Shown here: one piece after another, positions 8,550-17,091 of the stretch | Layout of the letters: every line of letters begins with the position of its first letter | Position numbering within the stretch: position 1 is the stretch's first letter | From: Microcaldota archaeon | GTDB lineage: Archaea > Micrarchaeota > Micrarchaeia > Norongarragalinales > UBA97 | NCBI GenBank assembly: GCA_016194335.1 | Contig: JACQBR010000017.1 | Span: 25,332-89,331 of the forward strand | Length of the DNA stretch: 64,000 nt | Direction of reading: 5' to 3' | Translations under genes and position numbers: made by a program | The notes under the pieces: model-generated | Told to the model about the DNA's origin: nothing | Databases searched by the model: none | The model's input: the letters and a program-made list of their open reading frames with translations, nothing else

Positions 8550-9128
8550 TTGAGGCTGATGAAAGGATTCGCATCCCCCATCGTGTTCGCGCTTTGCATA
8601 GTGGCGCTTGCGGCGATTGCGGGAATGATTTACTCAAATTCGGCCAACTTCGATTCGGCCTCGGCACAGGCGGAAGCGAGGCAGGCGGGCTGGAGGGTTG
8701 CCGACGCGAGGGCTTTCCTGCAAAGCGCGGCAAGCGACGCCCTCACCGACGCGATTTATTCAGGCTGCAACTGCCAGAACAACTCGGCATCCGGAATGCA
8801 GGACGCCTATGACGCGAGGCTCCGGGGCTATTTCCTGCTTGCCACAAGCGCCCTGAGCGACTACCCCGACGGCTCGCCCGTGAAAAACGGCGTGAACCTC
8901 AACGTTTCGGGCCTCTCAATCCGCACATTCGGCGCCTTGGACTGCAACGGCACGGTCAGCGCGGCGGTCGGTTACGGAATAGAGGCGAAATCGAGAAACT
9001 CGCGCATCAGCGTGCCGGTAATTGACGTGAAAAGCGCATCCGTTGCGCGCACCAACGCAAGCGTGGCAATATGGGTGAAAAGCGGGGAGAAAACCGACGC
9101 GAATTTCACGGTGCTATGTTCGCAATGA
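8550..9128 (+). CDS. Exported pilin-like protein, last gene of pilus island
   Basis: A 192-aa protein with a short basic N-terminus (MRLMKGF) and hydrophobic segment, then a Ser/Ala/Asn-rich exported domain with a CNC pair and further cysteines. The acidic residue of the class III motif is absent, so processing by the prepilin peptidase is uncertain. TTG 8550 or ATG 8559 could be the start. It closes the same-strand island; the next gene converges from the other strand. Confidence 0.66.
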   Translation: MRLMKGFASPIVFALCIVALAAIAGMIYSNSANFDSASAQAEARQAGWRVADARAFLQSAASDALTDAIYSGCNCQNNSASGMQDAYDARLRGYFLLATSALSDYPDGSPVKNGVNLNVSGLSIRTFGALDCNGTVSAAVGYGIEAKSRNSRISVPVIDVKSASVARTNASVAIWVKSGEKTDANFTVLCSQ

Positions 9129-9195
9129 TTTTGTGAAAAGCCAGGGGAACGAAAAAGGCCTGCGAATTTTAGAATCCAAATTGCGGGCTCCAATA

Positions 9196-10257
9196 TCAAT
9201 ACGAATACCTGTACCGCAGGAGCGCCGATATCCTGAATCCGGCAAACTCCCTGCCCGCGTCGTCATTCGAATCGAAAATGAGCATTTCGGCCCCGCTTTT
9301 CTCCGCGTCTTCAAGAAGAGTTGCCGCGCCGGGGTCGTTGCGCACGATTTCGTCAAGCACCATCACCAGCCTTGCGGCGCGCATTTGTATGGCCTCCTTC
9401 ACTCGCTCCATCCCGTAGCAGCTCAAACCGTCCTGCCTCCCGAGGCTGGCCTTGAACTCCTCGAGGGCCTTGTACTCCGCAGCAAGCTTCTGCCTGCCGA
9501 TTATCTTCTCGAGCAGCCCGTTTTTGAGAAGCTCGTGCACGGCCGTCTTTTCCGCGCTTGACGAATACTCGAAAAACACCTTTCCGCCCTCGAGAAGCGC
9601 GGGTTCCTTCTCCCCGATGAATTTCCTGAACGAATCCTTCTGGAAGCCCGGGCCGGCGATGACGATGAAGCTGCTCCTGGCGTTCTTGATGCCGTCAAGC
9701 AGTTCGGAAAAAAACTTCTTGTTCAGGGAATCGTAAGTGGCAGGCTCGCGCTTGGAAGCGCTGGAGTAGAGCTCGAAAAGCTCCCGCAGGCCCCGCGTGT
9801 CAAGCCCGAATGCCATTGCCTTCTCGTCGTCAAGCACGGCAACGGTGCAGGTGACCTTCTCCGTGCGCGCCTGGGCCTCGCGGAGAAGGTGCTTGTCGAA
9901 TTGCGAAAGCTGCTTGAAAATGGTGAACGGCTTGCCGATCTCCACGTCGAGAGTGTGGTGCTCGCCCATGGGGATGAACTCCTCGGAAGAGCCGGAAAGG
10001 ATTTTTCCCGTGAGCCGCAGGCGGTTGATGCTCTGGGAAAACTCCACTTCCTCGACCGCGACTTTCACGCGCACGATTTTCTTCTCCCCGCTTTCCGGCC
10101 GCTGCTCCACCCCCCGCTCGGCCTTGAAGCGCCGCAGGCTCGTCCCCTCCGCCTCGTCGCCGGAGGCAATCACGCGCGAAAGCGTCCAGAGGTCCTCGAG
10201 GCTCTGGGCGGCGAGCCTCAACTCTCCGGTCTGCGGGTCGTAATGGGAAATTTTCAT
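9196..10257 (-). CDS. pelA: Pelota/Dom34 mRNA surveillance protein
   Basis: A 353-aa archaeal pelota, which binds the empty A site of stalled ribosomes and, with aABCE1, promotes subunit release. The N-terminal Sm-like domain (MKISHYDPQTGELRL through the VEEVEFSQSINRLRLTGK region) is followed by the eRF1-like central and C-terminal domains (MVLDEIVRNDPGAATLLEDA). The catalytic GGQ of eRF1 is absent, as expected. The frame is open 40 codons upstream, but the canonical N-terminus and length select ATG 10257. TATA-like sequences lie at about 10282-10312. Confidence 0.93.
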   Translation of the reverse strand: MKISHYDPQTGELRLAAQSLEDLWTLSRVIASGDEAEGTSLRRFKAERGVEQRPESGEKKIVRVKVAVEEVEFSQSINRLRLTGKILSGSSEEFIPMGEHHTLDVEIGKPFTIFKQLSQFDKHLLREAQARTEKVTCTVAVLDDEKAMAFGLDTRGLRELFELYSSASKREPATYDSLNKKFFSELLDGIKNARSSFIVIAGPGFQKDSFRKFIGEKEPALLEGGKVFFEYSSSAEKTAVHELLKNGLLEKIIGRQKLAAEYKALEEFKASLGRQDGLSCYGMERVKEAIQMRAARLVMVLDEIVRNDPGAATLLEDAEKSGAEMLIFDSNDDAGREFAGFRISALLRYRYSY

Positions 10258-10352
10258 GGCAGGATAAAGCCCCCCCTTATGGATAATATTTAAATCATGC
10301 TTGATTAAATACAATCCCGCAATAAGTTTGGAGAGAAGGGGTTGCAACTTTA

Positions 10353-10556
10353 ATGGCAAACAAAACTGGCATCGCAAGCGCGGTTGCGGGATTCCTCATT
10401 CTGCTCATCACGTGGTACGTGGCGTTCTTCCACGGGGGAGCGACGCCTCTTGTGCAAAGCTTCCTTGACCTCATCGTCAACGGGCTGGTGGTGGGCGGCT
10501 TCGCGTGGCTGGGGGCGTTCCTCCTCGTGCTGGGCATGCTCATCTTGGTAATCTGA
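10353..10556 (+). CDS. Small two-helix membrane protein
   Basis: A 67-aa protein with two hydrophobic helices (about residues 8-27 and 38-66) and a short Gly/Pro turn between them. It lies divergent to pelota with A/T-rich sequence upstream (TAATATTTAAATC at about 10283). No family is recognised. Its position next to a TATA-like element and lack of overlap make it likely to be real. Confidence 0.55.
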   Translation: MANKTGIASAVAGFLILLITWYVAFFHGGATPLVQSFLDLIVNGLVVGGFAWLGAFLLVLGMLILVI

Positions 10557-10645
10557 TTCCAAACCTCAAGAAAGCGGCTCAGGCTCCACCATAGGCATGG
10601 GCCTATCCGGCCGTATGTTGCTGCACTCCGTTTCGCCCCTAATGC

Positions 10646-10683
10646 CCAAAGATAAATATTCCGCTGGCCCGTCTTCTTACCTA
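10646..10683 (+). promoter_or_regulatory. TATA-like element for leaderless gene
   Basis: GATAAATATT at 10651-10660 is centred 27 nt before the ATG at 10683, the spacing expected between an archaeal TATA box and the transcription start. The transcript would be leaderless. Confidence 0.5.
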
Positions 10684-12056
10684 TGACCTCAAGGCACACC
10701 AAGCGGTTAAAATGGGCTTTGGCCGCAAGTGCGCAAGCAAAGACGGTAAGCCAAATCAACCGGGAAATCGAATTGGAAGAAAGTTCGGTCAATGAGAGGT
10801 TGGCTGTGGCCCAAGCCGCGGCCGAGGATGTTCTGAGAAAATACGGCGCCGAACGGAAGAAGCTGCACGACAGCCTGCCGTTCGAGGCGCAGGGAAGGCA
10901 CGATTGGCACAGGTGGGCGCCAAAAGAATTGCGGGCGCTGGAGGAAAGAAGGAAAAGCGAGTTGGAAGGCGCAAAAAGCCACGTGACCGATTTGAGAATC
11001 GAATTGGCGAATTTGCACTGGAGGAATAGAAACGAACTTGAACGGAACCGAATGCTGGTCGAAAAGGTAAAAAACGCGCGATGGGATAGAAACGACTTGC
11101 TGATGAAAAGCCTGGCGCGGTTAAGCCGCCTTGACCAGAATCCCACCTGGTCGCCCCAACTTCAGGCGGCTTTCGAGGAGAACCGGGAACAGATTCTGAA
11201 GTCCTTTCCGGGCACGGGCGCGCGCTCGACGGAAAATTGGTTTTTCACTGAAACTCCTCGCGGGGATTTGGAGACGTATCCGAGGTTTAAAGCGCGTCCG
11301 TCCAAATATCTGATCAAAGAGAAAGACCTTGGCCTAATGCCCCACTTGCGCACTCTTGCCGGGCTGCTTCTGCATTTGGAAGCTATTTATGGGAAGCGGG
11401 TTGGCGGTAACGTCTTGAGGCGTTTTGAATTCCTGCTGAAAAAAAACAGCGTGAAGACAATGCTTGACGCGGGGTCCGGGGCAACGGGCCCGCTGCTATG
11501 GCTCGCCAGGACGGGCATTCCAAAGCGGCTTGGGATAGATTTGTTCGCAGTGGATGTAAGAACTCTCAAACAGCCTGAACTAAAGCGACTCGAACAAGCG
11601 GGAATCAAGTACATTCCTGCAGACGCGAACAACGCTCTGGAGATTATCGGCAAACCCGCCGATGTGATTCTCTGTTCCGGCGTGCTTTCCCCCGGCGGCC
11701 AGGCGGACTTTTCCTACCTGGGGGAGTGGAATGGGAAAAAACCCAGGGTGAACCTTCCCGCGGCTTCGGCACGGTCGCACGTGCTGGCAAAAAACCTCGT
11801 TTCAACGCTTTCGGAAAACCCCGCGGCGGCCTTGATAGCCACTTCGTGGTTCGGGTCCCTTGCCTTGAGGCGGAAAAGGGTAGGACGGTTCGCGCTGGTG
11901 AGGTTCTGGCAAACTGACCCGTCAGCGTGGGACTCCGACAGGGATAGGATCAATGACGAAGTTGTAAACAGCAACTTCGACAAATACCACTATGGCAAGG
12001 CATTGCTTACGGGCGCGAAGCTCGCGGTGATGCAGAAAAAGCCAAATTCGGGGTAG
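10683..12056 (+). CDS. Coiled-coil protein with SAM-methyltransferase-like domain
   Basis: A 457-aa protein in two parts. Residues about 20-150 are rich in Glu/Arg/Leu heptads and are probably a coiled coil. Residues about 240-450 begin with TMLDAGSGATGPLLWLA, a glycine-rich SAM-binding motif I, followed by a Rossmann-like alternation (LGIDLFAVDVRTL, IKYIPADANN, ADVILCSGVLSPGG). The substrate is unknown. A coiled coil attached to a methyltransferase suggests a structural or nucleic-acid-associated role, which is inference. It may be leaderless. Confidence 0.7.
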   Translation: MTSRHTKRLKWALAASAQAKTVSQINREIELEESSVNERLAVAQAAAEDVLRKYGAERKKLHDSLPFEAQGRHDWHRWAPKELRALEERRKSELEGAKSHVTDLRIELANLHWRNRNELERNRMLVEKVKNARWDRNDLLMKSLARLSRLDQNPTWSPQLQAAFEENREQILKSFPGTGARSTENWFFTETPRGDLETYPRFKARPSKYLIKEKDLGLMPHLRTLAGLLLHLEAIYGKRVGGNVLRRFEFLLKKNSVKTMLDAGSGATGPLLWLARTGIPKRLGIDLFAVDVRTLKQPELKRLEQAGIKYIPADANNALEIIGKPADVILCSGVLSPGGQADFSYLGEWNGKKPRVNLPAASARSHVLAKNLVSTLSENPAAALIATSWFGSLALRRKRVGRFALVRFWQTDPSAWDSDRDRINDEVVNSNFDKYHYGKALLTGAKLAVMQKKPNSG

Positions 12057-12059
12057 AAT

Positions 12060-12674
12060 TCAAGCGAGCCTGTTAGCCTTGCCGTCGTACGCCACGCGGA
12101 GGGGCTCGAAGCCGGGCGCTTTCCACTCCACCAGCCACCTTGCGGCAGCAGGAAGTTGCGAGGCGTATTTCGAGAGGGAACTCAAATCCGCGTCGGGGCA
12201 GTATTCCCTCACCCGCGCTGGATTGAGGGGCAGGCCATATCCGCACGAGGCCGCGCCGTTTGCAATTGCCGCCTTCACCTCGGGAAGCTGGGCGCTTTGG
12301 AGTATCGCCTCTTCGGGAAAGGCTATTGCGCCGGAATGCGCGCAATTCTGCGCGATGGCCTTGTCAAGGGCGTGGCGGATGGGAAGAAGGTCGTAAGTGC
12401 GGATGAACGCCCGGGGGCAGGCTGAATGGGGGTCCCGGGTGACCTTTACCGTCACCTGCCAGGTGCCGTCGGGCTGCCTTTCGGAGGAGAAGATGGAGGA
12501 AAGGTAATTCCCGGCCGCAAGCAGGGGGTCGCTTGCCAAGTCGTCCTTCACAAAACGCACGGCGTCCTCCGAAGAGGCCACTTCCCCGCGGGGCCTGGTG
12601 AATGAATACGCCATGGCCACTATGAAAACGAGGAGCAGGATGACGAGGATGCGCCTGAAAAGAAGCGATGCCAT
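12060..12674 (-). CDS. Membrane-anchored exported protein of unknown function
   Basis: A 204-aa protein with an N-terminal membrane segment (ILVILLLVFIVAMAYSF) and a single exported domain with four cysteines (HSACP, QNCAHS, ASCGYG, EYCPD). The end of the domain (WLVEWKAPGFEPLRVAYDG) looks like beta strands. Start chosen at ATG 12674; GTG 12680 is also in frame. It converges on the methyltransferase-like gene with only three nucleotides between stops. Family not recognised. Confidence 0.6.
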   Translation of the reverse strand: MASLLFRRILVILLLVFIVAMAYSFTRPRGEVASSEDAVRFVKDDLASDPLLAAGNYLSSIFSSERQPDGTWQVTVKVTRDPHSACPRAFIRTYDLLPIRHALDKAIAQNCAHSGAIAFPEEAILQSAQLPEVKAAIANGAASCGYGLPLNPARVREYCPDADLSSLSKYASQLPAAARWLVEWKAPGFEPLRVAYDGKANRLA

Positions 12675-12971
12675 AATCACTATTCAGCCGGGCAATCGAT
12701 TATAAAGAACTGCTGTAGGGGGAGGTGCATGCGGGGAAGAAACTCAAAGGACAACACGCCTTATCGGAATACCTCCTTGGGGTTGTTTTGATTCGCTCCC
12801 CGTTTGTCCCCTGAACCTGTTACTCACGACGCACCTCCGAGAATCTCTCCCCGGCGCAATCTTATTAACCTTCGTATTCTCTACAATAAGATAGTAAAAA
12901 AGACAGGAAGTCGGAAACTGGACAACCGGTTCCGCACGTTCATTCCAACCCCCAAACCAAGGAAAACCGCA

Positions 12972-13670
12972 ATGGCGCAGCTCAACGTTTCTGACGCCGC
13001 ATCAGTCGTCCTTGACGAAATGGGCTACCTGCGCATAGCGATGCGCAACGACCTCGTGAACTACTCTGCCCTCGCGCGCTTCATCAAGCCGATGGTGGAG
13101 GAAAAGATGGGCTGGAAGGAAGCCGGGGACGACGCGCTCATCATGGCGGTGAGGAGGTACTGCATCTCCCAGAAGGAAAGGCGGCCGCCTGAAAACTTCC
13201 TCAAGGTCCTCGGGAACAGCAAGCTCGTCCTCCGCACGGGAATGGCCGTGCTCCACTTCAGGCGGGCGAGCGACCTCTACAAGAGGCTCGTTGAAATCGA
13301 GCGCAACAAGGTCAACTGGCACCATGGCGACAAGATGTACATCCTGCAGCGCAGCGAGGAGATAATGGTCATCGCCTCGCACAAGCTCCTTCCCACCCTC
13401 AAGAGCGTGGGGCACAGCACCGACATCATGGCCGAGTACGGAGACACCGCGCTAATCACCATCGAATGGAGCTCGGAGTCCGTGCGCACCCCGGGGATCG
13501 TGGCGTTCATCACAAGCCAGCTCGAGGCGATAAACGTCAACCTCCTCGGGATTTTCAACACGATTTCGAAAATGTCCCTCCTCGTCGACGAGGCGGACGC
13601 CTCGAAGGCCTACGACAAGCTCTCCAAAACCGTCGAGCAGTGCAAGCAGGCGGCGGAATACGCGAAGTGA
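12972..13670 (+). CDS. ACT-like regulatory-domain protein
   Basis: A 232-aa cytoplasmic protein. The first half is helical (DEMGYLRIAMRNDLVNYSAL and GDDALIMAVRRYC). The C-terminal 70 residues resemble an ACT/aspartokinase-type ligand-binding domain: TALITIEW, then a turn and helix (TPGIVAFITSQLEAINVNL), then SKMSLLVDEADASKAYDKL. The frame is open 56 codons earlier, but that extension is basic and unlike a domain, so ATG 12972 is preferred. No enzyme domain is attached, so it may act as a stand-alone sensor or regulator. Confidence 0.65.
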   Translation: MAQLNVSDAASVVLDEMGYLRIAMRNDLVNYSALARFIKPMVEEKMGWKEAGDDALIMAVRRYCISQKERRPPENFLKVLGNSKLVLRTGMAVLHFRRASDLYKRLVEIERNKVNWHHGDKMYILQRSEEIMVIASHKLLPTLKSVGHSTDIMAEYGDTALITIEWSSESVRTPGIVAFITSQLEAINVNLLGIFNTISKMSLLVDEADASKAYDKLSKTVEQCKQAAEYAK

Positions 13671-13752
13671 AAATGCGCTTCGGAACCGGCGCAAACCCGA
13701 ATGGGCCTCCAATTGGGTGGCAATAAATTCCTTCCTCCACTGCAAATTACTG

Positions 13753-15120
13753 ATGAAGACGGTCATCGGCCTTGAGATTCACAACCAGCTTGCCAGCGAA
13801 AGCAAGCTTTTCTGCGCGTGCCCGACGAAGGGATACCGCACTGCCCCGGCCAATTCGTTGATCTGCCCGTCCTGCCTCTCGCAGCCGGGAAGCAAACCGT
13901 GGGGCATTAACGCAAAGGCGGTTGGGAATGTCCTTAAAATTGCCCTTGCCCTCAACTGCAAGATTATCCTGGACAAGCCTGTGTTCGTGCAGCGCAAGCA
14001 CTACATCTACCCCGATTTGGCAAGCGGATACCAGAGGACGAGCAAACCTATTGGCGAGAATGGGGAACTTGCAGGGGTGAAAATCCGCGAGGTCCACGTC
14101 GAGGAGGACCCCGGCCAGTACGACCTGCGCACGGGAGAGGTGAATTACAACCGCTCGGGCGTGCCGCTGGTTGAAATCGTCACCGACCCCGACTTTACCA
14201 GCGCGGACCACGCGCGCCGCTTCCTTGAGGAGCTTTCCGCCATCCTCGATTACCTCGGCGCGCGGAGGAGCGAGCCGGGAAGCATGCGCGTTGACGCCAA
14301 CATTTCGATTGAAGGGCACCCGCGCATCGAAGTGAAGAACATCAACAGCTTCAAGGGCGTGCTCACCGCACTCACTTTCGAGGAGGCGAGGCAGAAGAAC
14401 CTCGTGAAGCACGGCGCGCAGTACGGGCAGGAAACGCGCCACTTTGACGAAAAGCGAGGCATCACGATTGGGCTGCGCAAGAAGGAAAGCGTTGACGACT
14501 ACCGGTATTTCCCCGACCCGGACGTGCCGCCAATGGTAATCGGCGAAAAGCTCGTCGAGAAAATCCGCAGGGGACTGCCGGAATTGCCTGCGCAGAAGCG
14601 CGAGAGGTTCGTTAGGCACTACAACGTCACGGGGGAAGAGGCGTTCGCCATTTGCCTCGAGAAGGAATACGCCGACGCTTTCGAGGAGATTGCCAAGGAT
14701 GGAGGCGCGAAGCAGGCGGCAAACTTCATGCGCGGCGTCGTGAAAAAACAGCTCAACTACCGCGACCTGGCCTACCGCGACAGCAAGCTCACGGTCAAAA
14801 CCATTTCCGAACTCCTTGCAATGCTTGAGAAGAAGGAGATTACCGAAAAGGTCGCGGAGAAACTTCTCATTGATTTTCTGGACAAGGGGCTTGACCCGCG
14901 AAAGAACGCCGAGAAGGAAGGGCTGCTGGGAATCCACGGCTCGCAGGAGCTTGAGGCGATTGTGGAGAGGGTAATTTCCGAAAACAAGAAGCCCGTCGAA
15001 GACTTCAGGAAAGGGAAGGCCGAGGCGCTGCACTTTCTCGCGGGACAGGTGATGAAGCTCACCAAAGGCAAGGCATCGCCGCGGGAAGTGAAGGAAATGC
15101 TGGAGAAAAGGCTGAAATGA
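13753..15120 (+). CDS. gatB: Asp/Glu-tRNA amidotransferase subunit B
   Basis: A 455-aa GatB, the tRNA-binding kinase subunit of GatCAB. The complex converts Asp-tRNA(Asn), and in some organisms Glu-tRNA(Gln), to the amide form. The canonical start MKTVIGLEIHNQL, the metal-site cysteine region (CACPTKGY and CPSCL), YPDLASGYQRTS, the EEDPG motif and the C-terminal YqeY-like tail are all present. The GTG 13717 extension is not needed. gatA and gatC are not in this window. The stop overlaps the next ATG (ATGA), implying coupling. Confidence 0.94.
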   Translation: MKTVIGLEIHNQLASESKLFCACPTKGYRTAPANSLICPSCLSQPGSKPWGINAKAVGNVLKIALALNCKIILDKPVFVQRKHYIYPDLASGYQRTSKPIGENGELAGVKIREVHVEEDPGQYDLRTGEVNYNRSGVPLVEIVTDPDFTSADHARRFLEELSAILDYLGARRSEPGSMRVDANISIEGHPRIEVKNINSFKGVLTALTFEEARQKNLVKHGAQYGQETRHFDEKRGITIGLRKKESVDDYRYFPDPDVPPMVIGEKLVEKIRRGLPELPAQKRERFVRHYNVTGEEAFAICLEKEYADAFEEIAKDGGAKQAANFMRGVVKKQLNYRDLAYRDSKLTVKTISELLAMLEKKEITEKVAEKLLIDFLDKGLDPRKNAEKEGLLGIHGSQELEAIVERVISENKKPVEDFRKGKAEALHFLAGQVMKLTKGKASPREVKEMLEKRLK

Positions 15121-15392
15121 AGATGGCCGGCAACCTGAAGAAACTGGAATCTGAAATCCTCAGGCTGCAGGAAAGGAACGCGCGGGTCGAGTCGGACAAG
15201 GCGTGGGAAACAAGTTCTTTCAGGAAAACCACGATCGCCCTATTCACATACGTTTTTGCCGCCATTACCTTTTTCCTAATCAACACGCCCAATCCGATGC
15301 TGAATGCGTTCGTCCCTACATTGGCATACCTGCTTTCGACAATCAGCTTCCCGCATCTCAGGAATTTGTGGGCATCTCGTTTTAGAAAATAG
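15117..15392 (+). CDS. Small coiled-coil membrane protein after gatB
   Basis: A 91-aa protein with an N-terminal charged helix (LKKLESEILRLQERNAR) followed by two membrane segments (about residues 40-57 and 63-80) and a basic tail. The start overlaps the gatB stop by 4 nt. The layout is of a small coiled-coil membrane protein; no family is recognised and any link with gatB may be only transcriptional. Confidence 0.6.
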   Translation: MKMAGNLKKLESEILRLQERNARVESDKAWETSSFRKTTIALFTYVFAAITFFLINTPNPMLNAFVPTLAYLLSTISFPHLRNLWASRFRK

Positions 15393-15440
15393 GCGTTATG
15401 CGCACGCCCGGGTTGAGAGGTAATGGCCTGAATTGGCCCC

Positions 15441-16574
15441 CTACCGAAACGGCCGGCTGTTTCGTCTCAACGCGAAGAGTTCGGGCGTCATTCCCAATTT
15501 GCTTGTGAGGGTGGAACAGACGAACTCGATTTCTGAAGGGTCAAGGGTTGCGCGCAAGTCCGCCTCGATGAGGATGGCGGGGTAGGCGTAGGAGCGGTTG
15601 CCTTGGCTTAGGCCGTTGACCAAATTCGCCGCCTTGCTTACGGAATCCTTGCCGTCAAGAAGCAAGTCGACGCGCAGGGGCCGGTCGTACTCGACGGGCT
15701 TGGCGTAGAAGGACGCTATTTTTTTGGACCACTCGCCCAAATCGCGCAGGACCAGCTGCTCGCTTGGCGCGCTGGAATACTTGAACGCGGCGGTGCGCTC
15801 GCCAGTCTTGAGAAGCGAGTAGAGGAAGGCCGTGTCGTTTGAAGACTCCAGGGAGGGCGAATGCTCGGCAAGCTCGCTTGCGTAGTACTTCAGCGCGAGG
15901 TTGGTGAAGTGCCTCCCGCGCGAGTCCTTGATTACCCCCAGAAGCAGCGCGCCGTTCTGGCAAGCCCATTCGTAAAGCCCGAAGTAGGCGTTGAGCGCGG
16001 ATTCGTACTCGGGAAAAATGCCCGAATCCTTTCCCGGCCGGTCGGTCACCTGAGGCACGATGCTCCCGTCAAGAATGATTGCCTGCGGCGAGTGCCTCTC
16101 CGCCGCATGCAGGGCGCAGGAAAGTTCCGACTGGAGCCTCTTGAGGCCCGCGTAAGTCGCGAACTCGTGGGAAAGCAGGGAATCCTCGGCAAAAACCTCG
16201 TATGCAGGAAACGGCTCTGGAAAATACGCGTGCGACTTGAGGAAATTCGACTCGTAGTCGAACACCACCCCGCACGAGCGGACGAGGAAGAGGTCGAGGG
16301 AATGGAATTCCTGCGCGAGAATCCCGCCGTCAACCGAGAGGAGCCTGCCGCTTGCGGGCTCATTCCCCGCGTCAAGCACGAGTGAATCGTCAAGAAAGTC
16401 GAATGAATGGGCCTGCAGCCCGCCCGCCTTGCAAGCCTCGCGCAGGCGCACGGCTGCCCGGCCCCGCGCCGCGTTGAGCGCGCCCACCCGTTCGACAACC
16501 TTCCCTATTTCGGCGTCAATCAATTTTCCCCACTCCGCAACGCGTCGGGCGAAACGCGAATTCCACCCCGCCAA
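15441..16574 (-). CDS. nurA: NurA-domain nuclease
   Basis: A NurA-type 5'-3' nuclease of about 377 aa. In archaea NurA works with the HerA translocase to resect double-strand breaks. Visible motifs are LLSVDGGI (first metal-binding Asp) and AIILDGSIVP (second), plus the late AYPAILIEADLRA region. The frame continues upstream to TTG 16622, but that part runs through a repeat hairpin (16584-16650), so TTG 16574 (MAGWNSRFARRV) is preferred with moderate certainty. No herA gene is visible in the window. Confidence 0.82.
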   Translation of the reverse strand: MAGWNSRFARRVAEWGKLIDAEIGKVVERVGALNAARGRAAVRLREACKAGGLQAHSFDFLDDSLVLDAGNEPASGRLLSVDGGILAQEFHSLDLFLVRSCGVVFDYESNFLKSHAYFPEPFPAYEVFAEDSLLSHEFATYAGLKRLQSELSCALHAAERHSPQAIILDGSIVPQVTDRPGKDSGIFPEYESALNAYFGLYEWACQNGALLLGVIKDSRGRHFTNLALKYYASELAEHSPSLESSNDTAFLYSLLKTGERTAAFKYSSAPSEQLVLRDLGEWSKKIASFYAKPVEYDRPLRVDLLLDGKDSVSKAANLVNGLSQGNRSYAYPAILIEADLRATLDPSEIEFVCSTLTSKLGMTPELFALRRNSRPFR

Positions 16575-16583
16575 GTTCCACTT

Positions 16584-16650
16584 ATAGCGGATTGCAAAAC
16601 TAATGCGAATGCCACATTGCAATCCGCTAGTTGCAAACCGAGATAAGATT
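16584..16650 (+). repeat. Truncated copy of the double-hairpin element
   Basis: Inverted repeats AGCGGATTGCA (16586-16596) and TGCAATCCGCT (16618-16628) form one hairpin, followed by AGTTGCAAA, the beginning of the second hairpin seen in full copies at 31437, 42687 and 59863. The second hairpin is missing. It sits between the nurA and pth2 starts. Confidence 0.85.
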
Positions 16651-16672
16651 GCCGCAAGACTTTCTTGGTTTG

Positions 16673-16683
16673 CTATATTTAAG
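16673..16683 (+). promoter_or_regulatory. TATA-like element for pth2
   Basis: CTATATTTAAG is A/T-rich against a GC-rich background and lies 38-48 nt before the pth2 ATG, giving a short leader that contains GGGGGAGTGGGA before the start. Confidence 0.5.
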
Positions 16684-16720
16684 TTCCGAACAACCTATAT
16701 CAAGCCTTGGGGGAGTGGGA

Positions 16721-17077
16721 ATGCCAGGCTTGAAGCAAGTTATCATACTTCGCACGGACTTGGGAATGGGCAAGGGAAAGATTGCCGCCCAGTCGGCGCA
16801 CGCGTCGCTGATGGCCTACTTGGAGGCGAAGAGAATCAACAAGGAAGTTACTGAAAAGTGGATTGCGGCCGGGATGGAAAAAATCACGCTCAAGGCGGCC
16901 AGCGAGGGGGAATTGCTCGAACTGCAGAAAAGGGCGAAGGCCGCAAAGCTTCCATGCGCGCTTGTCCACGACGCGGGGCACACCCAGGTTCCCGCGGGCT
17001 CGACAACCGCACTCGCAATCGGCCCGGCCCTTGAGGCGAAAATTGACGAGATTACTGGAAGCCTCAAGCTGCTTTAG
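16721..17077 (+). CDS. pth2: Peptidyl-tRNA hydrolase, Pth2 type
   Basis: A 118-aa archaeal/eukaryotic-type peptidyl-tRNA hydrolase that recycles peptidyl-tRNAs dropped from ribosomes. Family motifs: KQVIILRTDLGMGKGKIAAQ (catalytic region), QSAHASLMAY, then HDAGHTQVPAGSTT and the C-terminal TALAIGP. The length is typical. The frame is open 30 codons upstream, but MPGLKQVI is the family start and is preceded by a purine-rich GGGGGAGTGGGA. Confidence 0.94.
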   Translation: MPGLKQVIILRTDLGMGKGKIAAQSAHASLMAYLEAKRINKEVTEKWIAAGMEKITLKAASEGELLELQKRAKAAKLPCALVHDAGHTQVPAGSTTALAIGPALEAKIDEITGSLKLL

Positions 17078-17091
17078 GGAAACCCGCAGAG

